The notes: generated by a model not told the origin, from the letters alone. A DNA stretch of 64,000 nucleotides from Enterobacter cloacae subsp. cloacae ATCC 13047 (GCF_000025565.1 NC_014121.1:4674216-4738215), one strand, 5' to 3'. Numbered from the stretch's first letter, positions 35,369-47,142 are shown. Numbers and translations are program-made.

Positions 35369-36468
35369 TAGATGGCTCCTTTACGCGAAAATCGGGCACG
35401 TATGCGGCGCACTGGCACCGTATCCCACAGGTTTAATCCCAGCGCCAGTAAGATGTACAGGCTGTTGACGAACCACGTCCAGACCATCGGGTCCAGCTTA
35501 CCCTTCGCGCCGTTAGAACGAATCGAGGTTTGCAGCAGGAAGTAGATCAGGTACAGCAGCATCGCCGGCAGCATTGAGAGCACGCGCCCCTGACGCGGGT
35601 TCACCACGCTCAGCGGCACGACAATCAATGCCATCATAAACACGGTGAAGACGAGCGTAATACGCCAGTGGAACTCCGCACGCGCTCTGTCAGTATCGGT
35701 GTTCCACAGCGTACGCATATCCATTTGCTCGGTATCCGTTGGATCGAGCGCCACCGCCTGATGACCAATAATGGCCTGATAGTTCTGGAAATCCGTAATA
35801 CGGAAGTCACGAAGCATCGCGGTGCCTTCAAAGCGGGTGCCTTTATTCAGCGTCACGACCTGGGAACCATCTTTGCGCTGCGCAAGCTGACCGGAGTCTG
35901 CCACCACCACCGATGGACGGGCGTTTCCTTTGGTCCGCAGCTGCGCCAGGAAGACGTCGTTGAATTTACTGCCGTCGACGCTCTCAATAAACAGCACTGA
36001 GTTTCCGTCGGTCGCCTGCTGGAACTGCCCCTGCGCTAATGCCGCCATACCGGGGTTCGCTTTTGCTTCAGCCAGCACTTCATCCTGATGACGAGAGGAC
36101 ATTGGGCCCGCCCACATCACATTCACCGCGGCGACGATACCCGTGAACAGCGCCAGTATCATGGCGGCTTTCACCAGAACAGCCTTGCTCAAACCACAGG
36201 CATGCATCACCGTGATTTCACTCTCGGTATAAAGCTTACCGAGCGTCATGAGCAGACCGAGGAAAAGACTTAGCGGCAGAATAAGCTGCGCCATTTCCGG
36301 GATCCCTAAACCAAGCAGGGAAAGCACCAGATTCGTTGGAATTTCGCCGTCAACGGCCGCACCGAGGATCTTGACCAGCTTCTGACAGAAAAAAATCAGC
36401 AGCAGGATGAAGAGGATCGCCAGTTGGCTTTTGAGCGTCTCCCGCACCAGATATCTTATGATTATCAC
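35368..36468 (-). CDS. lptF: LPS export permease LptF
   Basis: Partner of LptG in the LPS extractor. The 366 residues have the same layout: three N-terminal helices, a periplasmic jellyroll (about 130-260) and three C-terminal helices, beginning MIIIRYLVRETLKSQ. It is divergent from pepA across 266 bases, as in E. coli, so the native lptF/pepA promoter region seems to have moved intact. Confidence 0.97.
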   Translation of the reverse strand: MIIIRYLVRETLKSQLAILFILLLIFFCQKLVKILGAAVDGEIPTNLVLSLLGLGIPEMAQLILPLSLFLGLLMTLGKLYTESEITVMHACGLSKAVLVKAAMILALFTGIVAAVNVMWAGPMSSRHQDEVLAEAKANPGMAALAQGQFQQATDGNSVLFIESVDGSKFNDVFLAQLRTKGNARPSVVVADSGQLAQRKDGSQVVTLNKGTRFEGTAMLRDFRITDFQNYQAIIGHQAVALDPTDTEQMDMRTLWNTDTDRARAEFHWRITLVFTVFMMALIVVPLSVVNPRQGRVLSMLPAMLLYLIYFLLQTSIRSNGAKGKLDPMVWTWFVNSLYILLALGLNLWDTVPVRRIRARFSRKGAI

Positions 36469-36731
36469 TTTAAATACGCCCGTAAAAACCCGTCTCTTTG
36501 CTGGAAAATCGCTTGTTTCATGGCTTAAACGTCATTTATTCTCTTGAGTCGTCGAAATCATCGCTAAGATTAAAACACCCGGCGGATTCACGCTTCAGGA
36601 CTTTTTCTGACGTGTCGAAACCGTAATAACGTAAGATTAACACGAAGTCACCACAACAGCGGACTTGAGTTACGAAAGGTTTCAATTCTATCCGTAGCAG
36701 CCGCTGTTGTCTTTAAGATTCAGGAGCGTAG

Positions 36732-38246
<1,515 letters not shown>

Positions 38247-38263
38247 GTCAAAACGGCAGTAAA

Positions 38264-38298
38264 TCGTAGGCCGGGTAAGGCGAAGCCGCCACCCGGCT
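38264..38298. repeat. REP-like element between pepA and holC
   Basis: CGTAGGCCGGGTAAGGCGAA followed by GCCGCCACCCGGC is a typical REP/PU sequence with an inverted CCGGGT/ACCCGG core. Confidence 0.75.
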
Positions 38299-38332
38299 TA
38301 AGCATTTAAAGTGAGCACAAGAAGCCCCATAT

Positions 38333-38776
38333 ATGAAGAATGCAACGTTCTACCTTCTGGACAATGACACCCATCAGGATGGCCTCAGCGCCGTAGAACA
38401 GCTGGTGTGTGAAATTGCCGCAGAACGTTGGCGCGCAGGTAAACGGGTTCTGATTGCCTGTGAAGATGAACAGCAGGCGATTCGTCTTGACGAAGCGCTG
38501 TGGGCGCGCCCGCCGGAGAGTTTTGTACCGCATAACCTGTCTGGCGAAGGGCCGCGCGGCGGCGCACCGGTCGAGATAGCCTGGCCGCAAAAGCGCAACA
38601 GCAGCGCGCGCGATATTCTGATTAGCCTGCGGATAGATTTTGCAGATTTTGCCACCGCTTTCACAGAAGTGGTAGACTTTGTCCCTTACGAAGAATCCTT
38701 GAAACAACTGGCGCGCGAACGCTACAAAGCGTACCGCCTGGCTGGTTTTAACCTGAATACGGCAACCTGGAAATAA
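38333..38776 (+). CDS. holC: DNA polymerase III chi subunit
   Basis: Chi links the clamp loader (through psi) to single-stranded-DNA-binding protein during replication. The 147-residue product matches E. coli, beginning [12 protein letters not shown]. Its TAA overlaps the valS ATG by one base, coupling the two genes as in E. coli. Confidence 0.97.
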   Translation: MKNATFYLLDNDTHQDGLSAVEQLVCEIAAERWRAGKRVLIACEDEQQAIRLDEALWARPPESFVPHNLSGEGPRGGAPVEIAWPQKRNSSARDILISLRIDFADFATAFTEVVDFVPYEESLKQLARERYKAYRLAGFNLNTATWK

Positions 38777-41631
38777 TGGAAAAGACATATAACCCACGCG
38801 ATATCGAACAGCCGCTTTACGAGCACTGGGAACAGCAGGGCTATTTCAAGCCTAACGGCGATGAAAGCAAAGAGTCCTTCTGCATCATGATCCCGCCGCC
38901 GAACGTCACCGGCAGTTTGCATATGGGTCATGCCTTCCAGCAGACCATCATGGATACCATGATCCGCTACCAGCGCATGCAGGGCAAAAACACCCTGTGG
39001 CAGGCGGGGACTGACCACGCGGGTATCGCGACCCAAATGGTGGTTGAGCGTAAGATTGCCGCTGAAGAGGGTAAAACCCGTCACGATTACGGTCGCGACG
39101 CCTTTATCGACAAAATCTGGCAGTGGAAAGCAGAATCTGGCGGCACCATTACCCGTCAGATGCGCCGTCTCGGTAACTCCGTAGACTGGGAGCGCGAGCG
39201 TTTCACCATGGACGAAGGTCTTTCCAACGCCGTAAAAGAAGTGTTCGTCCGTCTGTACAAAGAAGACCTGATTTACCGTGGCAAACGCCTGGTTAACTGG
39301 GACCCGAAACTGCGCACCGCGATTTCTGACCTGGAAGTGGAAAACCGCGAGTCTAAAGGTTCCATGTGGCACATCCGCTATCCGCTGGCAGACGGCGCGA
39401 AAACCGCAGACGGTAAAGATTACTTAGTGGTGGCGACCACCCGTCCGGAAACCCTGCTGGGCGATACCGGCGTGGCCGTTAACCCGGAAGATCCGCGTTA
39501 TAAAGATCTGATTGGCAAATTCGTGGTGCTGCCGCTGGTGAACCGCCGCATTCCGATAGTGGGCGACGAACACGCCGACATGGAAAAAGGCACCGGCTGC
39601 GTGAAAATCACCCCGGCGCACGACTTCAACGACTACGAAGTGGGTCGTCGTCACGCCCTGCCGATGATCAACATTCTGACCTTCGACGGTGACATCCGTG
39701 AAAGCGCAGAAGTGTATGACACCAAAGGCAACGAATCCGACGTTTACTCAAGCGACATTCCGGCTGAGTTCCAGAAGCTGGAACGCTTTGCCGCGCGTAA
39801 AGCGATTGTGGCTGCCGTTGACGCACTCGGCCTGCTGGAAGAGATTAAACCTCACGATCTGACCGTGCCGTACGGCGACCGTGGTGGCGTGGTTATCGAG
39901 CCAATGCTGACCGACCAGTGGTATGTGCGTGCCGACGTGCTGGCAAAACCTGCTGTTGAAGCGGTTGAAAACGGCAGCATTCAGTTCGTGCCGAAGCAGT
40001 ACGAAAACATGTACTTCTCCTGGATGCGCGATATTCAGGACTGGTGTATCTCCCGTCAGCTGTGGTGGGGTCACCGTATCCCGGCATGGTACGACAACGA
40101 AGGCAACGTATACGTTGGCCGCAGTGAAGATGAAGTGCGTCAGGAAAACAACCTGAGCGCAGACGTTGCCCTGCGTCAGGACGAAGACGTGCTGGATACC
40201 TGGTTCTCCTCCGCGCTGTGGACCTTCTCCACCCTCGGCTGGCCAGAGAACACCGACGCGCTGCGTCAGTTCCACCCAACCAGCGTGATGGTCTCCGGCT
40301 TCGATATCATCTTCTTCTGGATTGCCCGCATGATCATGATGACCATGCACTTCATTAAAGATGAAAACGGCAAGCCGCAGGTTCCGTTCCATACCGTCTA
40401 TATGACCGGTCTTATCCGTGACGATGAAGGCCAGAAGATGTCCAAATCCAAGGGCAACGTCATTGACCCGCTGGATATGGTGGACGGGATCTCCCTGGAA
40501 GAGCTGCTGGAAAAACGCACCGGCAACATGATGCAGCCGCAGCTGGCAGAGAAGATCCGCAAGCGCACCGAGAAGCAGTTCCCGAACGGGATTGAATCTC
40601 ACGGTACTGACGCCCTGCGTTTCACCCTGGCGGCGCTGGCCTCCACCGGTCGCGACATCAACTGGGACATGAAGCGTCTGGAAGGTTACCGTAACTTCTG
40701 TAACAAACTGTGGAACGCCAGCCGCTTCGTGCTGATGAACACTGAAGATCAGGATTGCGGCTTCAACGGCGGCGAGATGATCCTCTCTCTGGCCGACCGC
40801 TGGATCCTGGCGGAATTCAACCAGACGGTGAAAGCGTTCCGCGAGGCGCTGGACAGCTACCGCTTCGACATCGCGGCGGGCATTCTGTATGAATTCACCT
40901 GGAACCAGTTCTGTGACTGGTACCTGGAGCTGGCGAAGCCGGTCATGAACGGCGGAACGGAGGCAGAACTGCGCGGTACGCGTAATACGCTGATTACCGT
41001 GCTGGAAGGCCTGCTGCGTCTGGCGCACCCGATCATTCCATTTATCACCGAAACCATCTGGCAGCGTGTGAAAGCGATCGCGGGCATCAACGCCGACACC
41101 ATCATGCTGCAGCCGTTCCCGGAATTCGATGCCGCTAAAGTGGATGAAGCTGCCTCAGCGGATACCGAGTGGCTGAAGCAGGCGATCGTCGCTGTACGTA
41201 ACATCCGTGCAGAAATGAACATCGCTCCGGGCAAACCGCTGGAACTGCTCCTGCGCGGTTGCAGCGACGCGGCTGTTCGTCGTGTCACCGAGAACAATAC
41301 CTTCCTGAAAACCATGGCGCGTCTGGAAAGCATCACCGTGCTGCCAGCCGATGACAAAGGTCCGGTCTCCGTGACGAAAATCATCGACGGCGCTGAGCTG
41401 CTGATCCCAATGGCGGGTCTCGTCGACAAAGACGCAGAGCTGGCACGCCTGGCGAAAGAAGTGGCAAAAGTCGACGTGGAAATTGGCAAAATCGAAAGCA
41501 AACTGGCGAACGAAGGCTTTGTCGCCCGAGCGCCGGAAGCGGTCATCGCCAAAGAGCGTGAACGCCTGGTTGCTTTCGCCGATGCGAAGACCAAGCTGAT
41601 TGAGCAGCAGGCGGTGATTGCGGCCCTGTAA
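38776..41631 (+). CDS. valS: Valyl-tRNA synthetase
   Basis: Charges tRNA-Val and edits mischarged threonine. The 951-residue class I synthetase has HMGH at residues 49-52, the CP1 editing domain (about 190-330), KMSKS near 554-558, an anticodon-binding region and a C-terminal coiled coil (about 885-951). It follows holC with a one-base overlap. Confidence 0.98.
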   Translation: MEKTYNPRDIEQPLYEHWEQQGYFKPNGDESKESFCIMIPPPNVTGSLHMGHAFQQTIMDTMIRYQRMQGKNTLWQAGTDHAGIATQMVVERKIAAEEGKTRHDYGRDAFIDKIWQWKAESGGTITRQMRRLGNSVDWERERFTMDEGLSNAVKEVFVRLYKEDLIYRGKRLVNWDPKLRTAISDLEVENRESKGSMWHIRYPLADGAKTADGKDYLVVATTRPETLLGDTGVAVNPEDPRYKDLIGKFVVLPLVNRRIPIVGDEHADMEKGTGCVKITPAHDFNDYEVGRRHALPMINILTFDGDIRESAEVYDTKGNESDVYSSDIPAEFQKLERFAARKAIVAAVDALGLLEEIKPHDLTVPYGDRGGVVIEPMLTDQWYVRADVLAKPAVEAVENGSIQFVPKQYENMYFSWMRDIQDWCISRQLWWGHRIPAWYDNEGNVYVGRSEDEVRQENNLSADVALRQDEDVLDTWFSSALWTFSTLGWPENTDALRQFHPTSVMVSGFDIIFFWIARMIMMTMHFIKDENGKPQVPFHTVYMTGLIRDDEGQKMSKSKGNVIDPLDMVDGISLEELLEKRTGNMMQPQLAEKIRKRTEKQFPNGIESHGTDALRFTLAALASTGRDINWDMKRLEGYRNFCNKLWNASRFVLMNTEDQDCGFNGGEMILSLADRWILAEFNQTVKAFREALDSYRFDIAAGILYEFTWNQFCDWYLELAKPVMNGGTEAELRGTRNTLITVLEGLLRLAHPIIPFITETIWQRVKAIAGINADTIMLQPFPEFDAAKVDEAASADTEWLKQAIVAVRNIRAEMNIAPGKPLELLLRGCSDAAVRRVTENNTFLKTMARLESITVLPADDKGPVSVTKIIDGAELLIPMAGLVDKDAELARLAKEVAKVDVEIGKIESKLANEGFVARAPEAVIAKERERLVAFADAKTKLIEQQAVIAAL

Positions 41632-41637
41632 TGCTTT

Positions 41638-41672
41638 TACCCCTTACGCTTCAGGGCGTAAGGGGTATTCTT
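41638..41672 (+). terminator. valS terminator
   Basis: A CCCCTTACGC/GCGTAAGGGG stem with a short loop lies directly after the valS stop, followed by the weakly T-rich TATTCTT. Confidence 0.65.
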
Positions 41673-41754
41673 CCTGAAAACTCCTCGCTTGCACTCCCCT
41701 TTCTGCGGTGCTATTAACAGCAGTTGTGTGTCAATTTTTGTAATGAGTAATGCT

Positions 41755-42258
41755 ATGAGCGTGATTACCCCCGTCGCGACGACGATGCGTCGGATCGCTG
41801 TGCAGGACAACCCGGCTATCGCCGCCGTTATCCGTACGGTTTCTGCCGAATATGGCCTGACGGCTGATAAAGGCTATACGGTTGCTGATCCAAATCTGGA
41901 CGAGCTGTTCCAGCTTTACAGCCAGCCGGGCCATGCCTACTGGGTTATTGAGCAGAATGGCCAGGTGGTGGGCGGCGGCGGCGTTGCTCCGCTCAGCTGC
42001 AGCGAGCCGGATATCTGCGAGCTGCAGAAAATGTATTTCCTGCCATCTGTTCGCGGACAAGGCCTGGCGAAGAGACTGGCGCTGGTCGCACTCGACTATG
42101 CCCGCAATCAGGGATTTACACGCTGTTACCTCGAAACAACCGCCTTCCTCAAAGAGGCCATCGGCCTGTATGAACATCTGGGCTTTGAGCATATTGATGC
42201 ACCGCTGGGCTGCACCGGCCACGTCGATTGCGAAGTCAGGATGCTGAAAACGTTGTAA
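41755..42258 (+). CDS. yjgM: GNAT-family acetyltransferase YjgM
   Basis: A predicted acetyl-CoA dependent N-acetyltransferase with no known substrate to my knowledge. With the start [17 protein letters not shown] it has 167 residues, the length of E. coli YjgM, and agrees closely ([38 protein letters not shown]). The acetyl-CoA loop is RGQGLAKRL near residues 95-103. An ATG four codons upstream is an alternative start. In E. coli yjgN lies between valS and yjgM; here that gene is absent. Confidence 0.9.
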   Translation: MSVITPVATTMRRIAVQDNPAIAAVIRTVSAEYGLTADKGYTVADPNLDELFQLYSQPGHAYWVIEQNGQVVGGGGVAPLSCSEPDICELQKMYFLPSVRGQGLAKRLALVALDYARNQGFTRCYLETTAFLKEAIGLYEHLGFEHIDAPLGCTGHVDCEVRMLKTL

Positions 42259-42341
42259 ATACTTTTGCTGCCCTCTTCTGTTAAGCGGTGGTTAACTGAA
42301 TGCTCTACACTCTCAGTTCACACCATAACAGGGGAAACACG

Positions 42342-43361
42342 ATGTCGAAGATAAAAAGCTACGCCGCACCGCAGGCGGGTGCAGAACTTGAACTGTACGA
42401 GTACGATGCGGGCGAACTAAAAGCGGAAGACGTCGAAGTACAGGTTGATTACTGTGGGATCTGCCACTCGGATCTCTCCATGATCGACAACGAATGGGGC
42501 TTTTCAAGCTATCCACTGGTCGCCGGACACGAAGTGATTGGCCGCGTCGTGGCGCTCGGCAGCGCTGCGCAGGACAAAGGCCTGAAAGTGGGCCAGCGCG
42601 TGGGTATTGGCTGGACGGCACGCAGCTGCGGTCATTGCGACGCCTGTATCAGCGGCAACCAGATCAACTGCCTTGAAGGCGCCGTTCCAACCATCCTCAA
42701 CAAGGGCGGTTTTGCCGATAAACTGCGCGCCGACTGGCAGTGGGTCATTCCGCTGCCGGACAGCATTGATATCGAATCCGCAGGCCCGCTGCTGTGCGGC
42801 GGCATTACCGTCTTTAAACCGCTGCTGATGCACCATATCACCGCCACCAGCCGTGTGGGTGTGATTGGTATCGGGGGTCTCGGTCATATTGCCATCAAAC
42901 TGTTGCACGCGATGGGCTGCGAAGTGACGGCATTCAGTTCTAACCCGGCGAAAGAACAAGAAGTGCTGGCGATGGGAGCGGATAAAGTGGTGAACAGCCG
43001 CGATCCAGACGCGCTGAAAGCACTGGCGGGTCAATTCGATCTGATCATCAACACCGTTAATGTCGATCTCGACTGGCAGCCGTACTTTGAAGCACTGGCC
43101 TACGGCGGTAACTTCCATACGGTGGGTGCCGTGCTGAAGCCGCTGCCGGTTCCGGCGTTTACCCTGATCGGCGGGGATCGCAGCGTGTCCGGCTCTGCAA
43201 CCGGCACGCCGTTCGAGTTGCGCAAACTGATGAAGTTCGCCGGGCGCACGAAAGTATCGCCAACCACCGAACTCTATCCGATGTCGAAAATCAACGAAGC
43301 GATCCAGCACGTGCGTGACGGCAAAGCCCGTTACCGTGTGGTGTTGAAAGCAGATTTTTAA
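42342..43361 (+). CDS. ahr: NADPH-dependent aldehyde reductase Ahr
   Basis: A zinc-dependent medium-chain alcohol dehydrogenase of 339 residues; the E. coli orthologue (YjgB/Ahr) reduces a broad range of aldehydes. It has the catalytic-zinc ligands in [10 protein letters not shown] and AGHEVIG, the four-cysteine structural zinc lobe ([15 protein letters not shown]) and the Rossmann loop [11 protein letters not shown]. The start MSKIKSYAA is preceded by AGGGGAAA. It follows yjgM; in E. coli ahr sits beside leuX and an integrated element. Confidence 0.95.
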   Translation: MSKIKSYAAPQAGAELELYEYDAGELKAEDVEVQVDYCGICHSDLSMIDNEWGFSSYPLVAGHEVIGRVVALGSAAQDKGLKVGQRVGIGWTARSCGHCDACISGNQINCLEGAVPTILNKGGFADKLRADWQWVIPLPDSIDIESAGPLLCGGITVFKPLLMHHITATSRVGVIGIGGLGHIAIKLLHAMGCEVTAFSSNPAKEQEVLAMGADKVVNSRDPDALKALAGQFDLIINTVNVDLDWQPYFEALAYGGNFHTVGAVLKPLPVPAFTLIGGDRSVSGSATGTPFELRKLMKFAGRTKVSPTTELYPMSKINEAIQHVRDGKARYRVVLKADF

Positions 43362-43370
43362 TGTGACACA

Positions 43371-43393
43371 CCCCTCTCCCACAGGGCTGAGGG
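43371..43393 (-). repeat. Dispersed repeat, minus-oriented copy
   Basis: CCCCTCTCCCACAGGGCTGA plus GGG. Its reverse complement (CCCTCAGCCCTGTGGGAGAG) matches the copy at 43807-43829 in outline. The two bracket the hairpin-rich segment in inverted orientation. Confidence 0.7.
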
Positions 43394-43423
43394 TTCCCCA
43401 CAAAATAATACCTGCACGGAGGA

Positions 43424-43461
43424 CTCCCTCTCCCTTGAGGGAGAGGGCTGGGGTGAGGGGG
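43424..43461. repeat. Dispersed GAGGGAGAGGG repeat with internal hairpin
   Basis: CCCTCTCCCTTGAGGGAGAG followed by GGCTGGGGTGAGGGG. The first part folds into a CCCTCTCCC/GGGAGAGGG hairpin. The CTCTCCC and GGGTGAGGG arms recur at 62091-62126. Confidence 0.75.
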
Positions 43462-43466
43462 AACAT

Positions 43467-43649
43467 ATGGCTGTAGAGGTAATTCCGTTCACTTTACGTT
43501 CCTTGCTGCTCTGTAACAACATGACCCGTGAACGTGCCAGGGTGGCTCAGTCGCCACCACCCTGGCAACCCGGGCTCCCGGCGGTAAATCGCCGCTTCGC
43601 GGTGCCTTCGGCTTATTCCTTCCGGCTTATCGGGGACGGGCGGATGTAA
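43467..43649 (+). CDS. Hypothetical 60-codon ORF inside the structured element
   Basis: I do not recognise a family with confidence. The frame reads MAVEVIPFTLRSLLL, then a basic proline-rich stretch, and stops within the hairpin region. Tracts such as RVAQSPPPWQPGLP remind me of small proteins found near P4-like phage immunity regions (Ash/Icd-like), but this is an impression only. The ribosome binding site is a GAGGGGGAAC stretch. The hairpins running through the frame argue that the RNA, rather than the peptide, may be the conserved product. Confidence 0.25.
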   Translation: MAVEVIPFTLRSLLLCNNMTRERARVAQSPPPWQPGLPAVNRRFAVPSAYSFRLIGDGRM

Positions 43650-43765
43650 CGTCCCTGTAAAGCCGCCCTCTCGGCGCATCCATGCGCCTCGCCCCCGGCC
43701 TGCAGGAAACGCCTCAGCGATTTACAGCCGGACCAGGGCGTCGCTGTAAATCATTCATTTTCCTG
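43470..43765. other. Hairpin-rich putative structured RNA or phage-like remnant
   Basis: About 300 bases downstream of ahr are crowded with inverted repeats: an 11-bp stem TGCCAGGGTGG/CCACCCTGGCA (43535-43567), GGCGCAT/ATGCGCC (43673-43688) and a 10-bp stem GATTTACAGC/GCTGTAAATC with a 14-base loop (43719-43752). Shorter GC stems lie between them. It is bracketed by dispersed repeats. Possible readings are an antisense RNA of the phage C4 type, another non-coding RNA, or a scar of an integrated satellite. Strand and function are unknown. Confidence 0.5.
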
Positions 43766-43806
43766 AAAAAACTTTCGTCGCTTTCGGTAAAAAAATTACT
43801 GGGGAT

Positions 43807-43829
43807 CCCTCAGCCCAAAGGGAGAGGGT
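43807..43829 (+). repeat. Dispersed repeat, plus-oriented copy
   Basis: CCCTCAGCCCAAAGGGAGAG plus GGT, the inverted partner of the copy at 43371-43393 and a relative of the copy at 62091-62126. Confidence 0.65.
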
Positions 43830-43855
43830 GCAAACACTAAAAACGGTAACGGTTG

Positions 43856-45502
43856 TTACCGTTTTGCTTCTACCATGGCCTTAAACACCTCTGCCACCGC
43901 AACCGCTCCCGGATCCATTACCCCATCCAGATTCTCTTTATTCACATACGACGAACGTCCCGCGCCCGCTTTGCCCATTCTGGCCGTTGCCTCTGCGCCC
44001 TGCTGTGCCGCCTGCGCTGCCGCCTGAAGATCGTTTTTCTGCAACGTCTCCAGCGCCGGCTGTAGCGCATCGATCAGCGTGCGATCGCCGAGATCGGCCC
44101 CGCCATACTGCTTCATCTGTGCCAGCCCGCTCAGCAATGCATCCGCAAGCGATTGTCCGTCATGCAGCTTTTGTCCGGCTGCCGTGAAAAAGATCGACAT
44201 TAATACGCCACTCGATCCGCCCATCACCGTTGCCAGCCGCTCGCCCACCAGCAGAAGTAATGTCGACACGTCGTTAAGAGGAAGGTTATTCTCCTCCAGA
44301 CGCTGCGCAATCTCCCGCGCCCCTTGCGCAAAGGTGGATCCGGTATCACCATCCCCCACTTTCGCATCCAGCGCGTTCAGACGGTTTTCCAGCTGAATCA
44401 ACGTCTTTGTCACCACAGAGACATATTCGCCCACCTGCGGATTTGCGGACGGGGTAAACTCCACGCGGTCATGGATCGCGCTATGCTCCTGGGTACGCAG
44501 CGGGGCAAACGCCACCGGCTTCTGCCAGCCCAGCGTCTCAACCTCTTCATGAAGGGCTTTTTCGAACAGATCGTTCAGCTTCAGCAGCGTCAGCGAAAAG
44601 CCCTTCATATCCAGGGCGCTCACCAGCGGTGCCGGGCCAATCAGGTACGCCAGGTTATCTTTCAGTGCCGAGTGGGCCAGCTCTTTGGTGAGCAGAGCCA
44701 TCTCAAGCGCTGATACGCCCCCCAGGTTATTGATCAACACTGCGAAGCGCCCGTCATCCGCCTTCGCCTTGAGCGGCGTCACCAGCGTGTCGATAATCGC
44801 TTTACTGTTCTGCGTATCCACGACGGAAGCCCCCGGCTCACCATGAATGCCCAGACCCAGCTCGACATGACCTTGCTTTATGCGCCCTTCTTCCTCGTCG
44901 CTTCCCGGCAGATTACACGTTTGCATCGCAACGCCCAGGCTCCAGAGGTTATCGCAGGCCTGTTGCGCAATATCACGCACTTCACTCAGCGATTTTCCGT
45001 GCTCTGCGGCATAACCCGCGATCTTATGAACCAGCGCCGTACCGGCAATGCCGCGCGGCTGTTTGTTGTCCGGCAGCGCAATATCGTCTGCCACAATGAC
45101 CATCTCCACCTTCAGGCCGTAGCGTTTCGCCTTTTCTGCCGCCAGACCAAAATTCAGGCGGTCACCGGTGTAGTTTTTAACGATCAGCAGGCAGCCACGG
45201 TCACCCGTCACCGCCACTATGGCATTCAGCACCGCATCCACGCTCGGCGAGGCGAACAGATCGCCACACACTGCTGCCGTCAACATACCTTTGCCGACAA
45301 ACCCGGCGTGTGCAGGCTCGTGGCCGGAACCGCCACCGGAGATCACCGCCACGCGGCTCTTGTCCCAGTCGCTACGGGCCACAATGCGAATGGCAGGATC
45401 AACATCAAGCTTGACGAGGTTACCGTGCGGAGCAGAAATCAGAATGCCTTCAATAGCATCGTTGACCAGTTGTTTGCGATTATTAAAAAAGAATCTGGAC
45501 AT
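43856..45502 (-). CDS. dhaK: ATP-dependent dihydroxyacetone kinase (single chain)
   Basis: Phosphorylates dihydroxyacetone with ATP, feeding glycerol or DHA carbon into glycolysis. The 548-residue protein fuses a DhaK domain (about 1-330, with GGGSGHEPAHAGFVG and the substrate-linking histidine in LGIHGEPG) to a DhaL nucleotide-binding domain (about 355-548, metal-binding DAKVGDGDTGSTFAQG). This is the Citrobacter freundii type, unlike the three-part PEP-dependent DhaKLM system of E. coli. No glycerol dehydrogenase, dehydratase or dhaR is adjacent, so it stands alone between the structured element and yjgR. Confidence 0.95.
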   Translation of the reverse strand: MSRFFFNNRKQLVNDAIEGILISAPHGNLVKLDVDPAIRIVARSDWDKSRVAVISGGGSGHEPAHAGFVGKGMLTAAVCGDLFASPSVDAVLNAIVAVTGDRGCLLIVKNYTGDRLNFGLAAEKAKRYGLKVEMVIVADDIALPDNKQPRGIAGTALVHKIAGYAAEHGKSLSEVRDIAQQACDNLWSLGVAMQTCNLPGSDEEEGRIKQGHVELGLGIHGEPGASVVDTQNSKAIIDTLVTPLKAKADDGRFAVLINNLGGVSALEMALLTKELAHSALKDNLAYLIGPAPLVSALDMKGFSLTLLKLNDLFEKALHEEVETLGWQKPVAFAPLRTQEHSAIHDRVEFTPSANPQVGEYVSVVTKTLIQLENRLNALDAKVGDGDTGSTFAQGAREIAQRLEENNLPLNDVSTLLLLVGERLATVMGGSSGVLMSIFFTAAGQKLHDGQSLADALLSGLAQMKQYGGADLGDRTLIDALQPALETLQKNDLQAAAQAAQQGAEATARMGKAGAGRSSYVNKENLDGVMDPGAVAVAEVFKAMVEAKR

Positions 45503-45639
45503 ACATTCTCAACTTGTTGTGAACCGTATGCAAAAGCATAGTCCGCGCTGGGTAATACGCCGCAAAGTAAGGAATTTTTAACGCCATTTTGCCGTCAGGT
45601 TGCCTATACTCCACCCAGGACTAAGAGAGGATGAGTATC

Positions 45640-47142
45640 ATGAGTACACCATTGTTAATTGCCAGGACGCTGGAGAAAGAGCTGTTTTTACTGCCTGCGA
45701 TGGCGAACCGTCACGGCCTGATCACCGGCGCCACCGGGACGGGGAAAACCGTTACCCTGCAGAAGCTGGCCGAATCGCTCTCTGAGATTGGCGTGCCGGT
45801 CTTTATGGCCGATGTAAAAGGCGATTTAACCGGTGTGGCTCAGGAGGGGGCACCCTCAGAAAAACTCCTTGAGCGTCTGAAAAATATCGGCGTCAATGAC
45901 TGGACGCCGCACAACAACCCGGTAGTTGTCTGGGATATCTTTGGTGAGAAAGGTCATCCGGTACGTGCCACCGTCTCCGATCTTGGCCCGCTGCTGCTGG
46001 CCCGTCTTCTGAATCTCAACGATGTCCAGTCCGGGGTGTTGAACATCATCTTCCGTATTGCCGACGATCAGGGGCTGCTGCTGCTCGATTTCAAAGATCT
46101 GCGCGCCATTACCCAATACATCGGCGATAACGCTAAATCCTTCCAGAACCAGTACGGCAACATCAGCAGTGCCTCCGTGGGGGCCATTCAGCGCGGGTTA
46201 CTGACGCTGGAGCAACAGGGTGCAGAGCATTTCTTCGGCGAGCCGATGCTCGATATCAAAGACTGGATGCGCACTGACAGCAACGGCAAAGGCATCATCA
46301 ACATTCTGAGCTCAGAGAAGCTCTATCAGATGCCGAAACTCTACGCCGCCAGCCTGCTGTGGATGCTCTCTGAACTTTACGAACAGCTGCCGGAGGCGGG
46401 CGACCTTGAGAAGCCGAAGCTGGTGTTCTTCTTCGACGAAGCGCACCTGCTGTTCAACGATGCGCCGCAGGTGCTGCTCGACAAGATCGAGCAGGTTATC
46501 CGGCTGATCCGCTCCAAAGGCGTCGGCGTGTGGTTTGTTTCGCAAAACCCGTCGGATATCCCCGATAACGTGCTGGGGCAGCTCGGTAATCGCGTCCAGC
46601 ACGCCCTGCGCGCCTTTACGCCAAAAGATCAGAAAGCCGTCAAAGCTGCCGCACAAACCATGCGCGCGAACCCGGCCTTTGATACCGAAGCGGCGATTCA
46701 GGCGCTGGGTACCGGTGAGGCGCTGATCTCCTTCCTGGATGCCAAAGGCAGCCCGTCCATTGTGGAACGCGCCATGGTGATTGCCCCTTGCTCGCGAATG
46801 GGGCCGGTAACGGACGATGAGCGCAACGGACTGATTAACCACTCCCCGGTTTACGGGAAATACGAAGATGAAGTGGATCGCGAATCTGCCTTCGAGATGC
46901 TGCAAAAAGGGGTACAGGCCACCACCGACTCGCAGGACGCCCCACCCGCCAGGGGGCAGTCAGTCGCGGTGGATGACGGCATTCTGGGTGGGCTGAAAGA
47001 CATTTTGTTTGGCAGTACCGGGCCGCGCGGCGGCAAGCGCGATGGCGTTGTACAGACGATGGCGAAAAGCGCCGCGCGGCAGGTCACGAATCAGATAGTG
47101 CGCGGCATGCTGGGGAGTCTGTTAGGCGGTCGCCGCCGGTAG
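45640..47142 (+). CDS. yjgR: HerA-like ATPase YjgR (DUF853)
   Basis: A P-loop ATPase of the HerA/FtsK superfamily, function unknown; the E. coli orthologue has 500 residues, as here. Walker A GATGTGKT is near residues 29-36 and Walker [10 protein letters not shown] near 260-268, with an arginine-rich GGRRR end. The start [10 protein letters not shown] has GAGAGG nine bases upstream; an ATG three codons earlier overlaps that site and is less likely. Its last 21 bases overlap the end of convergent yhcC. Confidence 0.94.
   Translation: MSTPLLIARTLEKELFLLPAMANRHGLITGATGTGKTVTLQKLAESLSEIGVPVFMADVKGDLTGVAQEGAPSEKLLERLKNIGVNDWTPHNNPVVVWDIFGEKGHPVRATVSDLGPLLLARLLNLNDVQSGVLNIIFRIADDQGLLLLDFKDLRAITQYIGDNAKSFQNQYGNISSASVGAIQRGLLTLEQQGAEHFFGEPMLDIKDWMRTDSNGKGIINILSSEKLYQMPKLYAASLLWMLSELYEQLPEAGDLEKPKLVFFFDEAHLLFNDAPQVLLDKIEQVIRLIRSKGVGVWFVSQNPSDIPDNVLGQLGNRVQHALRAFTPKDQKAVKAAAQTMRANPAFDTEAAIQALGTGEALISFLDAKGSPSIVERAMVIAPCSRMGPVTDDERNGLINHSPVYGKYEDEVDRESAFEMLQKGVQATTDSQDAPPARGQSVAVDDGILGGLKDILFGSTGPRGGKRDGVVQTMAKSAARQVTNQIVRGMLGSLLGGRRR

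Noticed and set aside
39748..41028. Minus-strand open frame of 426 codons antisense to valS
   Set aside because: It is covered by the conserved valS coding sequence and has no domain of its own.
43371..43829. CRISPR array or insertion sequence between ahr and dhaK
   Set aside because: The repeats are palindromic and irregularly spaced, only three copies are present, and there is no transposase or cas gene nearby.
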